Shown here in pieces: positions 8,520-16,648 of a stretch of DNA of 64,000 bases. A model generated the notes under the pieces. The model was not told where the DNA came from and ran no database searches. It saw only the letters and a program-made list of their open reading frames with translations. Position 1 is the stretch's first letter. Every line of letters begins with the position of its first letter. The DNA comes from Burkholderia sp. WSM2230 (lineage in GTDB: Bacteria > Pseudomonadota > Gammaproteobacteria > Burkholderiales > Burkholderiaceae): contig NZ_AXAJ01000001.1 in the NCBI RefSeq assembly GCF_000472445.1, positions 62,643 to 126,642 on the forward strand. Direction: 5' to 3'. The position numbers and the translations under genes are program-made.

Positions 8520-9280
8520 CGCGTGTCTCCAAACGGCAGGCGGGCGACGAGCGTGAACGGCTTGCCCGGCATGGGTTCAACAAAGAGCGCTGCGCCGTCG
8601 ATGCGGAGCGGACCCAGCGTGGGGATTTGCGTGCGCCACCATTCGGTCAACGCCTGCCGGTCGTCCGCTTCCTCGAGCGAATCGGAGAGCGTCATGTGAA
8701 AGCGGAATTCGTCCAGCACATACGGATAGCCCCAACGGTCGAGCAATTCCCGTTGCCGTGCGCTCAGATCGGCAGCGAGCCGGCGGCGGCGATCCTCTTC
8801 GCCTGGCATGGCGCGCAAGGGCGCGAATTCGTGAAGCGCATCCGCGGCGAGCCCGCGCATTGCGGCGGCTGCCTCGGCGGTGGCGGGCCGCAGTGCCACG
8901 AACCGATGCAGAGTCACCACCTCGATTGGCAGATCGAACGAACGCTGCCGCGCTGCCCACGCGAGCGCGCGACGCAGGACATCGTCCGGCGTAATTTGCT
9001 CGGCGCAATGCGCGGGCGCCACCAGCGTTCCGTGCCATCCGTAGCGCCGCGGGGAACGCGTGAGGTCGGATACGTCACGTGGACGCGCGGCGAGCGCAGG
9101 GACCACCGGCGCCGCGAGCGTTTCCCCGGATTCGGGGTCGCGCCCGAGCCAACGGCAACCAGCGCTCCACCAGGGCGACATGCGCGACGGTGCGTAATAA
9201 ATGGCGAACCGGCTCGCGGCCGTCCATGCGGTGCCCGCACCGTGCAGGCTGTTCAACTGCGTATCGTTGGTCTCATTCAT
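8516..9280 (-). CDS. DUF1045 phosphonate-operon protein, 2H phosphoesterase-like
   Basis: 254-residue protein of the phosphonate-metabolism DUF1045 family (PF06299). It contains the two H-x-T motifs expected of 2H phosphoesterases: WHGTL with His at residue 83 and FHMTL with His at residue 195. These enzymes hydrolyse cyclic phosphodiesters. No phnP is visible in the window, so this protein may open the 5-phosphoribosyl 1,2-cyclic phosphate made by C-P lyase; that is an inference from motif plus context. The start at 9280 overlaps the phnF stop (ATGA); a longer frame to 9382 lies inside phnF and is rejected. It is coupled to phnN downstream. Confidence 0.85.
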   Translation of the reverse strand: MNETNDTQLNSLHGAGTAWTAASRFAIYYAPSRMSPWWSAGCRWLGRDPESGETLAAPVVPALAARPRDVSDLTRSPRRYGWHGTLVAPAHCAEQITPDDVLRRALAWAARQRSFDLPIEVVTLHRFVALRPATAEAAAAMRGLAADALHEFAPLRAMPGEEDRRRRLAADLSARQRELLDRWGYPYVLDEFRFHMTLSDSLEEADDRQALTEWWRTQIPTLGPLRIDGAALFVEPMPGKPFTLVARLPFGDTR

Positions 9281-10086
9281 CAGGTCTGTTCCACATAAAG
9301 CTGGACGCGGTCGGCGGCGAAATGGGTGACGCCGTACTTGATGGGTACGCCTTGCGCGTCGACATCCACGTTCTCGACCCACAGCACCGGTTGCTGCCGG
9401 TTGATGTTGAGCTGGCGCGCGATTTCGGCCTCCGGCAACATGCTTCCGATGCGGCTCCAGCGGCGCGAATAATCGGCGACGCCATATTCGGCGAGTGCCG
9501 CGGAAAAGCCGCCGCCGCTTCGTTCGAGAGCCTGCGGCAAGCCCGCAAAGCGCGCGGCGGGGTACCAGGCGCGCGCGTAGGTGAGCGGCACGTCGTCCGC
9601 CGTGTGCAGCGACTCTATGCGGTAGACGAGCGTGCCCGAGCGCAGGCCCAGTGCCTTGGCGACGACGGGTTCCGCTTTCACCGACGCTGCGGACAACACC
9701 GAACCGTGCCCCGAATGCCCTTGCTCACGCAGGTTTTCAGTGAAGCGCGTACGGCGCCCGATTGTGTAGTCGATTGCGCCCGGCTGCACGAACGTGCCGC
9801 GTCCCTGTTCGACGCTCACGAGGCCCTGTGCCGCCAGTCCGAGCATGGCCCGGCGAACCGTGTGCCGGTTCACGCCGAAGCGCTTGGCCAATTCGCTTTC
9901 GCTCGGCAGACGGCCGCTCTCGCCAAACCCGCTGCCGGCGATTTCTGAGGCGAGCACCTGTTCGATCTGCCGCCATACGGCGATGCCCGCACCGCGTTCG
10001 AGCGCGCGCGCGGTAAGCGGCGGCGTTTCGAGCGCGCCGCTCGAACGGGTGTTGTTGCGTTTCATCATGTTGTCATTCCAATCCAT
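9280..10086 (-). CDS. phnF: GntR/HutC-type phosphonate regulator PhnF
   Basis: 268-residue transcription factor. An N-terminal winged helix-turn-helix (about residues 35-105; GRLPSESELAKRFGVNRHTVRRAM, then a GRGTFV wing) is followed by a UTRA effector domain (NLREQGHSGH ... VYRIESLHTADDVPLTYARAW). It sits divergently from phnG and heads the minus-strand phn unit, the classic PhnF position. Starts at 10086, 10068 or 10065 are all possible; AGGAA lies 12 bases before the first. It probably represses both units through the TCTA-N6-TAGA palindromes at 10204 and 7902. Confidence 0.9.
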   Translation of the reverse strand: MDWNDNMMKRNNTRSSGALETPPLTARALERGAGIAVWRQIEQVLASEIAGSGFGESGRLPSESELAKRFGVNRHTVRRAMLGLAAQGLVSVEQGRGTFVQPGAIDYTIGRRTRFTENLREQGHSGHGSVLSAASVKAEPVVAKALGLRSGTLVYRIESLHTADDVPLTYARAWYPAARFAGLPQALERSGGGFSAALAEYGVADYSRRWSRIGSMLPEAEIARQLNINRQQPVLWVENVDVDAQGVPIKYGVTHFAADRVQLYVEQT

Positions 10087-10203
10087 TTGAATGTTTGGTT
10101 CCTGCGCAGATTGTAGTGGCGCGGCGGCGGCCAGAATGTGAGGCGTCGCTGAAAAACATCGCGACCGGTCGTTGGTAAAGATGATAACATGCGAAGCAAT
10201 TGG

Positions 10204-10217
10204 TCTAGACGACTAGA
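10204..10217. promoter_or_regulatory. Putative PhnF operator in the phnF-phnG divergent region
   Basis: TCTAGACGACTAGA: inverted repeat with 5-bp arms TCTAG/CTAGA around ACGA, 14 bp in all, lying between divergent phnF and phnG. It matches the second site at 7902-7915 in the TCTA-N6-TAGA frame and in the GTC that follows. A TGG precedes it. Likely operator for PhnF controlling both directions. Confidence 0.6.
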
Positions 10218-10317
10218 TGTCCAGAGTGCCATGGAATATCAGCACTTGCACAGGCGCGGGATAACTTTTCAGCCCGCATAACGAAACGTGGTTGAGGTTC
10301 ATGGAAGGAAGGGGCAC

Positions 10318-10800
10318 ATGAAGGAGTCATCCTCCGACATCATGCTGGAGCGGCAAGGCTGGCTGGCGCAACTGGCACGGGCGCCGCGCGCGCTGCTCGA
10401 AGCGGGGCTGGAGGCCGCCTGTGAAGGCGCGCCGCTGCCGGCGTTCGACTGGCTGCGCGCGCCGCAAACCGGTCTTGCGACGGTGCGCGGGCGTATCGGC
10501 GGAACGGGCGATCCGTTCAATGTGGGCGAGGCGACGGTGACGCGCGCCGTGCTGCGCCTGAAGTCGAGCGATGGCGTGGGCGCCGTCGGCATCGCCTACC
10601 AGTTGGGGCGCGACAGGCGGCGCGCGGAATTGGCCGCGCTTGCTGATGCGATGCTGCAATCGCCGCAGTGGCGCGATGCGGTGCGCGAGCGGCTGGTCGC
10701 CCCTCTTGCGAAGACCCTGGACGAAGAGAGGTGCGAGCGCGTAACTGAAACAGCGTCGTCGCGGGTCGACTTTTACACGATGGGTCGGGGCGAATCATGA
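10318..10800 (+). CDS. phnG: C-P lyase core subunit PhnG
   Basis: 160-residue subunit of the PhnGHIJ core complex, which with PhnI attaches methylphosphonate-type substrates to the ribose of ATP. Recognised by the N-terminal RQGWLAQLARAP segment and the conserved GTGDPFNVGEATVTRA stretch. A strong GGAAGG-AAGGGG ribosome site before the ATG at 10318 decides this start over one ten codons upstream. First gene of the plus-strand operon; the stop overlaps the phnH start by four bases. Confidence 0.93.
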   Translation: MKESSSDIMLERQGWLAQLARAPRALLEAGLEAACEGAPLPAFDWLRAPQTGLATVRGRIGGTGDPFNVGEATVTRAVLRLKSSDGVGAVGIAYQLGRDRRRAELAALADAMLQSPQWRDAVRERLVAPLAKTLDEERCERVTETASSRVDFYTMGRGES

Positions 10801-11408
10801 CCGACAAGTTTTCTTCTCTCGATACGCTCGTGCGCGGCTTTGCCGATCCGGTGCATGACGCGCAGGCCTGCTTTCGCGTGCTGCTCGATGCGCTTGCGCG
10901 GCCCGGCACGGTACGTTCAGTGGATGTCGCACTCGCTGAGCACCTGCCGGACCATTGGTCGGCGGCGGCCTTTGCCGCGATGCTCACGCTCGCCGACTTC
11001 TCCACACCGGTCTGGCTGCAGCACGACGACGATGCGCTCGCGCAGGCGATCCGTTTTCACACTGGGGCGCCGATCGTGCAGGAAGCGGGGGTGGCTGCGT
11101 TTGCATACATTGCACACGCTCCGGAACTGCCTGCACCCGACGAATTCGCGCTCGGAACGCCGGAAGAGCCGCAAGGGGCGACCACGCTATTCATCCGCGT
11201 CGATGCGTTGGAGGGTGGGCGGCCACTGACGTTGTCCGGGCCCGGAATCGAATCCAGCATCTCTGCCGCGCCGCTCGGCATCGACGATACGTTCTGGCGC
11301 GCACGTGCAGCGCTTGCTGCAATCGCGCCTTGCGGCATCGACTGTTATCTCGTGTGCGGGCGGTCCGTGATCGGCATCCCGCGCACGACTCATGTGGAGC
11401 TCAACTGA
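10797..11408 (+). CDS. phnH: C-P lyase core subunit PhnH
   Basis: 203-residue subunit of the C-P lyase core, a PLP-transferase-fold protein without cofactor that stabilises the PhnGHIJ complex. Characteristic segments are RVLLDALARPGTVRSV near residue 25 and GTPEEPQGATTLF followed by LSGPGIE. The length is typical (about 195). ATGA overlap with phnG, TGATG overlap with phnI. Confidence 0.92.
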   Translation: MTDKFSSLDTLVRGFADPVHDAQACFRVLLDALARPGTVRSVDVALAEHLPDHWSAAAFAAMLTLADFSTPVWLQHDDDALAQAIRFHTGAPIVQEAGVAAFAYIAHAPELPAPDEFALGTPEEPQGATTLFIRVDALEGGRPLTLSGPGIESSISAAPLGIDDTFWRARAALAAIAPCGIDCYLVCGRSVIGIPRTTHVELN

Positions 11409-12571
11409 TGTACGTCGCAGTCAAAGGAGGGGAGCGCGCGATCGAAGCCTCGTGGCGCTTGCTCGAAGCGGCTCGGCGAGGCGACACTGCCGAGCCGGCC
11501 CTGACCATCGCACAGATTCGCGAGCAGATGCGCCTCGCCGTTGCGCGCGTGATGACCGAGGGCTCCGTGTATGACGAGGAGCTTGCTGCGCTCGCCATCA
11601 AGCAGGCCGCGGGCGATCTGGTCGAAGCGATCTTTCTGTTGCGGGCCTACCGGACCACGTTGCCGCGTTTCGGCTATACGTTGCCGGTCGACACCGAGCG
11701 CATGGAGATTCACCGCCGCATCTCCGCCACGTTCAAGGACGTGCCGGGTGGCCAGCTGCTCGGACCGACGTACGACTACACCCAGCGGCTGCTCGACTTT
11801 TCGCTTCTCGCTGAAGGCACCGAGTCCATGAACGATGCCGGTTCCTCTCAACCTGTATCCAGTTCCACCAGCGCAGCGCGGACCGGCGAGCAGACGCTTG
11901 CAGATGCCACACCGCCTGCTCCGATGCCACGCGTCGTGACCCTGCTCGACGCCGAAGGGCTGATCGAACAGGAGCGCGTGTCGGAAAGCGCTCCTGAACC
12001 CGTGGACCTGGCGCTCGAGCCGCTGCTGATGCCCGCCGACCGCGCGGTGCGCCTGCAAAATCTCGCACGTGCCGACGAAGGTTTCTTGCTGTCGATGGGT
12101 TACTCGACCCAACGCGGATACGCGCGCAATCATCCGTTTGCCGGCGAAATCCGTTTCGGCCTCGTCGCCGTCGAGATGGAAGTTCCGGAACTCGACTTTC
12201 CGATCGAGCTGGGCGAAATCGAAGTGACCGAATGTCAGATGATCAACCAGTTCTCCGGCAGCCGGAAGGCGCCGCCGAGTTTCACGCAAGGCTACGGGCT
12301 CGCGTTCGGGCACTCCGAACGCAAGGCGATGGCCATGTCGCTCGTGGATCGCGCGCTGCGTGCAGAAGAACTCGGCGAAGCAGTCAGCGCGCCTGCGCAA
12401 GACGCGGAATTCGTCCTTTATCACAGCGATAACGTCGAGGCCTCCGGGTTCGTCCAGCACCTGAAACTGCCTCATTACGTGGACTTTCAGTCCGAGCTGG
12501 AACTGGTCCGCCGCCTGCGTGCCGAGCACGCGGCATTGCGCACCGCACAGCACGAGGAGGACGCGGCATGA
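11408..12571 (+). CDS. phnI: C-P lyase core subunit PhnI
   Basis: 387-residue subunit that carries the nucleosidase activity displacing adenine from ATP so that phosphonate can be attached at C1' of ribose triphosphate. It begins MYVAVKGGERAI and contains the family segments TYDYTQRLLDFSLL and, near the C-terminus, YHSDNVEASGFVQHLKLPHY. The start at 11408 shares its A with the phnH stop. The open frame extends far upstream to 10955, but that part is a shadow of phnH. A roughly 60-residue low-complexity stretch rich in Ser, Thr and Pro lies around residues 140-190. Confidence 0.92.
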   Translation: MYVAVKGGERAIEASWRLLEAARRGDTAEPALTIAQIREQMRLAVARVMTEGSVYDEELAALAIKQAAGDLVEAIFLLRAYRTTLPRFGYTLPVDTERMEIHRRISATFKDVPGGQLLGPTYDYTQRLLDFSLLAEGTESMNDAGSSQPVSSSTSAARTGEQTLADATPPAPMPRVVTLLDAEGLIEQERVSESAPEPVDLALEPLLMPADRAVRLQNLARADEGFLLSMGYSTQRGYARNHPFAGEIRFGLVAVEMEVPELDFPIELGEIEVTECQMINQFSGSRKAPPSFTQGYGLAFGHSERKAMAMSLVDRALRAEELGEAVSAPAQDAEFVLYHSDNVEASGFVQHLKLPHYVDFQSELELVRRLRAEHAALRTAQHEEDAA

Positions 12572-13515
12572 ATGCACGCGACATGCACGAAGCGTCCGCA
12601 TCCGACGCAAGCACCGAAGGCTACAACTTCGCCTATCTCGACGAGCAGACCAAGCGCATGATCCGCCGCGCGCTGCTGAAGGCCGTCGCCATACCGGGCC
12701 ATCAGATTCCGTTCGGCTCGCGCGAGATGCCGCTGCCTTACGGTTGGGGCACGGGCGGCATTCAGGTGAGCGCGGCGATCATCGGACGCGACGACACCTT
12801 GAAAGTGATCGACCAGGGTTCGGACGAAACCACCAATGCCGTCAACATCCGGCGTTTCTTTGCACGCACCGCGGGCGTGCGGACCACGACGCGCACGGTC
12901 GAGGCAAGCATCGTGCAGACGCGGCACCGCATTCCGGAAACGCCGCTGACGGACAAGCAGATTCTTGTCTATCAGGTGCCCATGCCCGAGCCGCTTTACC
13001 GCCTCGAGCCGAGACTTGCCGAGTGCCGCAAGCTGCACGCGCTGTCCGAATACGGGCTCGTCAACGTGAAGCTGTACGAGGACATCGTTCGGCACGGCAG
13101 CATCGCCACGACCTATGACTACCCGGTGATCGTCAACGACCGCTATTTGACCTCGCCTTCGCCGATCCCCAAGTTCGACAACCCGAAAATGCACATGAAC
13201 CCGGCACTGCAATTGTTCGGTGCGGGGCGCGAAAGACGCCTCTATGCGATACCGCCCTACACGAGCGTGCGCAGCCTCGACTTCGAGGACCATCCGTTCG
13301 AGGTTCAGCAGTGGGAACATGCGTGCGCGATATGCGGTTCGCGCGAGAGTTTCCTCGACGAAATGATCGTCGACGATAAGGGCACGCGTACCTTTGTCTG
13401 TTCGGATAGCGACTATTGCCAGGAACAGGTTGCGAAGCGCGAGGGCGACGACATTCAGCCGACGGATGCAGGCACGTCGCCTGCCGCGTCGGGGATTCAG
13501 GGAGCGCGCGCATGA
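12568..13515 (+). CDS. phnJ: C-P lyase radical SAM subunit PhnJ
   Basis: 315-residue catalytic subunit that cleaves the C-P bond of 5-phosphoribosyl 1-phosphonate with a 4Fe-4S cluster and SAM. The PhnJ-specific cysteine pattern C-x2-C-x21-C-x5-C is intact at residues 253, 256, 278 and 284, so it should be active. The N-terminal segment EGYNFAYLDEQTKRMIRRAL and GTGGIQVSAAIIG are family hallmarks. It overlaps phnI and phnK by four bases on each side. The C-terminal tail after residue 295 is short and divergent. Confidence 0.95.
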   Translation: MNARDMHEASASDASTEGYNFAYLDEQTKRMIRRALLKAVAIPGHQIPFGSREMPLPYGWGTGGIQVSAAIIGRDDTLKVIDQGSDETTNAVNIRRFFARTAGVRTTTRTVEASIVQTRHRIPETPLTDKQILVYQVPMPEPLYRLEPRLAECRKLHALSEYGLVNVKLYEDIVRHGSIATTYDYPVIVNDRYLTSPSPIPKFDNPKMHMNPALQLFGAGRERRLYAIPPYTSVRSLDFEDHPFEVQQWEHACAICGSRESFLDEMIVDDKGTRTFVCSDSDYCQEQVAKREGDDIQPTDAGTSPAASGIQGARA

Positions 13516-14282
13516 TGCCCTTGTTGAGTGCACGCGCACTGACCACGCGCTACGGCGAGCGGATCGGCTGCGAAGACGTGAGCTTCGATCTTTATCCCGG
13601 AGAGGTGCTTGCCGTCGTGGGCGAATCAGGCTCGGGCAAGTCGACCTTGCTGAACACCGTCGCGTTGCGTGTACGCGCCGCAGCGGGCGCTCTGACCTAC
13701 TCGACGTCTGACGGCGAAGTGCTGGACCTGCTGACCTTGTCCGAACCGCGCCGCCGTTTGTTGATGCGCACCGAGTGGGGCTTTGTCGAACAGAATCCGC
13801 GCGACGGGCTGCGCATGGGCGTATCGGCGGGCGCGAATATCGGCGAGCCGCTGATGGCTGTGGGCGCCCGTCATTACGGCAAGATCCGCGAGACCGCGGC
13901 GAGCTGGATGCAGCGCGTAGAACTCGACGCACAGCGCATGGATGATATGCCCCGGTCGTTTTCGGGCGGCATGCAGCAGCGACTGCAGATAGCGCGCAAT
14001 CTCGTCACGGGTCCGCGGCTCGTGTTGATGGATGAGCCGACTGCCGGGCTCGACGTCTCGGTGCAGGCGCGCCTGCTCGATCTGCTGCGAACACTCTGCG
14101 CGCAGTTGCACCTTGCATGCGTGATCGTCACGCATGACATCGGCGTGGCACGTCTGCTTGCGCATCGTCTGATGGTGATGCAAGGCGGGCGCGTCGTGGA
14201 GTCCGGCCTGACCGATCAGGTGCTCGACGATCCGCAGCATCCTTACACACAACTGCTCGTGTCGTCCGTGCTGCCGGCATGA
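13512..14282 (+). CDS. phnK: C-P lyase ABC-type ATPase PhnK
   Basis: About 256 residues, an ABC-family nucleotide-binding protein that docks on the PhnGHIJ core rather than on a membrane permease. Walker A is GESGSGKST, signature FSGGMQQRLQIARNL, Walker B LVLMDEPTAGLDV, followed by VTHDIGVARLLAHR. The start ATG overlaps the phnJ stop; a second ATG follows at once. The frame extends upstream to 13416 only as a shadow of phnJ. Confidence 0.93.
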   Translation: MMPLLSARALTTRYGERIGCEDVSFDLYPGEVLAVVGESGSGKSTLLNTVALRVRAAAGALTYSTSDGEVLDLLTLSEPRRRLLMRTEWGFVEQNPRDGLRMGVSAGANIGEPLMAVGARHYGKIRETAASWMQRVELDAQRMDDMPRSFSGGMQQRLQIARNLVTGPRLVLMDEPTAGLDVSVQARLLDLLRTLCAQLHLACVIVTHDIGVARLLAHRLMVMQGGRVVESGLTDQVLDDPQHPYTQLLVSSVLPA

Positions 14283-14310
14283 CGGCTGGCATCCGTAAAA
14301 AGGAATCCGA

Positions 14311-15063
14311 ATGATTGATGAATCGATCGACACGAGCTTTCTGCACAACGAGCAGTTGATGCTGCGGGCACGCGGCGTCGAAAAGACCTTCGTGCTTCAC
14401 ACACAAGGCGGCGAGCCGATTCCGGCCCTGTATGGTGTAGATCTCGATGTGTCGCGCGGCGAATGCGTGGCGCTCGTCGGGCCGTCCGGAGCCGGCAAGA
14501 GTACGCTCTTGCGTTGCCTGTACGGGAACTACCGGGTAAGCGCCGGTTCAATCCGCTTGCGCGACGAGGCGAGCGAGCACGGTTATCTGCTACTGAGCGG
14601 TGCGAGCCCGCATGACGTGATGCGCGTGCGTCGCGATGTGGTCGGCTACGTCAGCCAGTTTCTGCGCGTGATTCCGCGCGTGCCCACGCTCGATCTCGTG
14701 GCCGAGCCGCTTCTCGCACGCGGCGTTCATGCCGACGAAGCACGCCGGCGCGCGAGTGACATGCTTGCCCGCCTGAACATTCCGTCGCGGCTTTGGCAAC
14801 TGGCGCCGGCGACTTTTTCGGGCGGTGAGCAGCAGCGCGTGAATATCGCGCGGGGGCTCATTGCAGAGCATCCGGTATTGCTGCTCGACGAGCCGACTGC
14901 GTCGCTCGACGCGCCGAACCGCCGGATCGTGGCCGAGGTCATCGGGCAAGCGCGAGAGCGCGGCGCAACGATCGTTGGCATTTTTCATGATGAAGCGACT
15001 CGGGAGTCGGTCGCCACGCGCCGGCTCGAACTGGAGCCGGTGACAAGCCTCTGCGCTGCATGA
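14311..15063 (+). CDS. phnL: C-P lyase ABC-type ATPase PhnL
   Basis: 250-residue ABC ATPase that acts together with PhnK on the C-P lyase complex. Walker A GPSGAGKST, signature FSGGEQQRVNIARGL, Walker B VLLLDEPTASLDA. About 20 residues precede the family start (MLRARGVEKTF), so an internal start is possible, but AAAGGA lies just before the ATG at 14311. It follows phnK after 28 bases. Confidence 0.92.
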   Translation: MIDESIDTSFLHNEQLMLRARGVEKTFVLHTQGGEPIPALYGVDLDVSRGECVALVGPSGAGKSTLLRCLYGNYRVSAGSIRLRDEASEHGYLLLSGASPHDVMRVRRDVVGYVSQFLRVIPRVPTLDLVAEPLLARGVHADEARRRASDMLARLNIPSRLWQLAPATFSGGEQQRVNIARGLIAEHPVLLLDEPTASLDAPNRRIVAEVIGQARERGATIVGIFHDEATRESVATRRLELEPVTSLCAA

Positions 15064-15118
15064 GCAGGCGGCAGCGCTCACGGACACACACCATTCACAG
15101 TGAACACGGAGTAGCACG

Positions 15119-16252
15119 ATGTTGATCAAGAATGCGCGTATCGTCACGCGCGACGAGGAATTTCTCGGCGCGGTGCGCATCGAGGACGGCCTGATCGCCG
15201 ACGTGCAGCGCGGCGCGACCAGCGCGCCCGATGCCGAGGACTGGCAAGGTGACTACCTGCTTCCCGGTTTCGTCGAAGTGCACACGGACAACCTCGAAAA
15301 GCATCTGGCGCCGCGTCCTGGCGTGATGTGGAACGTTGACGCAGCGTTCGTGATCCACGACGCCCAGGTGGCCGCGGCCGGCATTACCACGGTGTTCGAT
15401 TCGCTCGCGATCGGCACGCGCGCGGACGCTGGCTTGCGCGGCAGCGAGATTCATCGCAACGCGGTGTCGGCCCTCGACCGCTTGTCCGCACATGAATTTT
15501 TGCGAGCGGATCACTATCTTCATCTGCGCTGCGAAGTGGGAACCGAGGACGTCGTCGATCTGTTCGACGAGTTGAGCAGTCACCATTTGCTGCGTCTCGC
15601 GTCGGTGATGGACCACACTCCGGGGCAGCGTCAATGGCACGATCCCGCGAAGTGGCGTCAATACCAGGAGCGCAACGGCAAGTGGAGCGACGAGAAGTTG
15701 GAGGCGGCATTGGTCGAGCTCTCCGACCTGCAGGCGCGCTACGCTGCGGTGCATCGGCGCAGTATCGTCGAACGCTGCAAGGCACTGGGTGTAGCGGTCG
15801 CGAGCCATGACGACACGCTCGTCGAGCATGTCAAGGAAGCAGCGCAGGACGGCATGGCGATCTGCGAGTTTCCGACCACGACGGCAGCGGCGAGCGCGGC
15901 GCGCGAGCACGGTCTCGCAACCGTGATGGGCGCGCCTAACATCGTGCGCGGTGGCTCGCATTCGGGCAACGTGTCCGCGCTGGCGTTGGCGAAAGAGGGC
16001 CTGCTCGACATCCTCTCATCGGACTATGTGCCTTCCAGTCTGATGATGGGTGCGTTTCAGCTTGTGCGGGACGCGCAGTGGACGTTACCGCAGGCCGTTT
16101 CGACGGTTTCGGCGGCGCCCGCGCAATCGGTCGGGCTCGACGATCGGGGCGCGATCGAAGTAGGCTTGCGGGGCGATATGGTGCGTGTCGGGCTCGCAGG
16201 CGGAATGCCGGTACCGCGCGCGACTTATGTGCAAGGAAAGCGCGTGGCGTGA
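15119..16252 (+). CDS. phnM: Ribose 1-phosphonate triphosphate pyrophosphohydrolase PhnM
   Basis: 377-residue amidohydrolase-superfamily enzyme that removes pyrophosphate from alpha-D-ribose 1-methylphosphonate 5-triphosphate, giving the substrate of PhnJ. The metal site starts in GFVEVHTDNLEKHL; further family segments are VFDSLAIGT and GAPNIVRGGSHSGNVSA, and the C-terminal SSDYVPSSLM carries the conserved Asp. A 55-bp gap separates it from phnL. Last gene of the phnGHIJKLM operon; phnO and phnP do not follow. Confidence 0.94.
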   Translation: MLIKNARIVTRDEEFLGAVRIEDGLIADVQRGATSAPDAEDWQGDYLLPGFVEVHTDNLEKHLAPRPGVMWNVDAAFVIHDAQVAAAGITTVFDSLAIGTRADAGLRGSEIHRNAVSALDRLSAHEFLRADHYLHLRCEVGTEDVVDLFDELSSHHLLRLASVMDHTPGQRQWHDPAKWRQYQERNGKWSDEKLEAALVELSDLQARYAAVHRRSIVERCKALGVAVASHDDTLVEHVKEAAQDGMAICEFPTTTAAASAAREHGLATVMGAPNIVRGGSHSGNVSALALAKEGLLDILSSDYVPSSLMMGAFQLVRDAQWTLPQAVSTVSAAPAQSVGLDDRGAIEVGLRGDMVRVGLAGGMPVPRATYVQGKRVA

Positions 16253-16469
16253 CGCGCTAATCACGCTGGGGGACGCGTCTGGCTGCCGCGTTCGGGCATC
16301 ACAGTGAGCGCCCCCCGCACCCAGCCTTGAAACGCCGCTCGCCTCTCGCGAGCTTCGGCGCGCCGCTGCCTCAGCAACGTGGCGGCGCCAGGGTGCCCTG
16401 AACTACAGGGCTCACTCCATCCTCAGATACGTTTAGCTCCTCCACCTGGTCGGACGCGCTGCCGCCCAC
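16253..16469. other. Gap after the phn operon, no gene
   Basis: This gap of about 215 bases (396 to the next start) separates phnM from the promoter of the porin gene. It holds short GC-rich inverted repeats, for example GCCCT/AGGGC around 16395-16411, that may end phn transcription, but no clear T-tract. I see no coding potential or RNA gene. Confidence 0.5.
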
Positions 16470-16536
16470 GTTTAACCATTCCCTCAAGCGCGACGCTTTT
16501 TTTCTCAATAGACCTGCCGCGGCGTACAGGCAAAAT
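16470..16536 (+). promoter_or_regulatory. LysR-box promoter of the porin gene (site A)
   Basis: Positions count from 16470: GTTTAACC at 1-8, CTCAA at 14-18, CTCAATAGAC at 35-44. A -35-like TAGACC (16509-16514) and, 16 bases on, a -10-like CAAAAT (16531-16536) follow. The same elements with identical spacing occur at 20162, 26577 and, on the minus strand, 19128. The upstream half sits where LysR activators bind. The porin start lies about 110 bases downstream of the -10. Confidence 0.6.
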
Positions 16537-16648
16537 TTCACTGCGTTACAAACAAACGAAAAGACAAGGTCCACACCGGAACGGCGGCAGTTAGAGTCCG
16601 CTATCCCGCACATTCGTCGTGGATCACACCCAGGAGACGGTGACGATC

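Noticed and set aside
10955..11407. N-terminal extension of PhnI inside phnH
   Set aside because: PhnH occupies this DNA in another frame; family length and the TGATG junction put the PhnI start at 11408.
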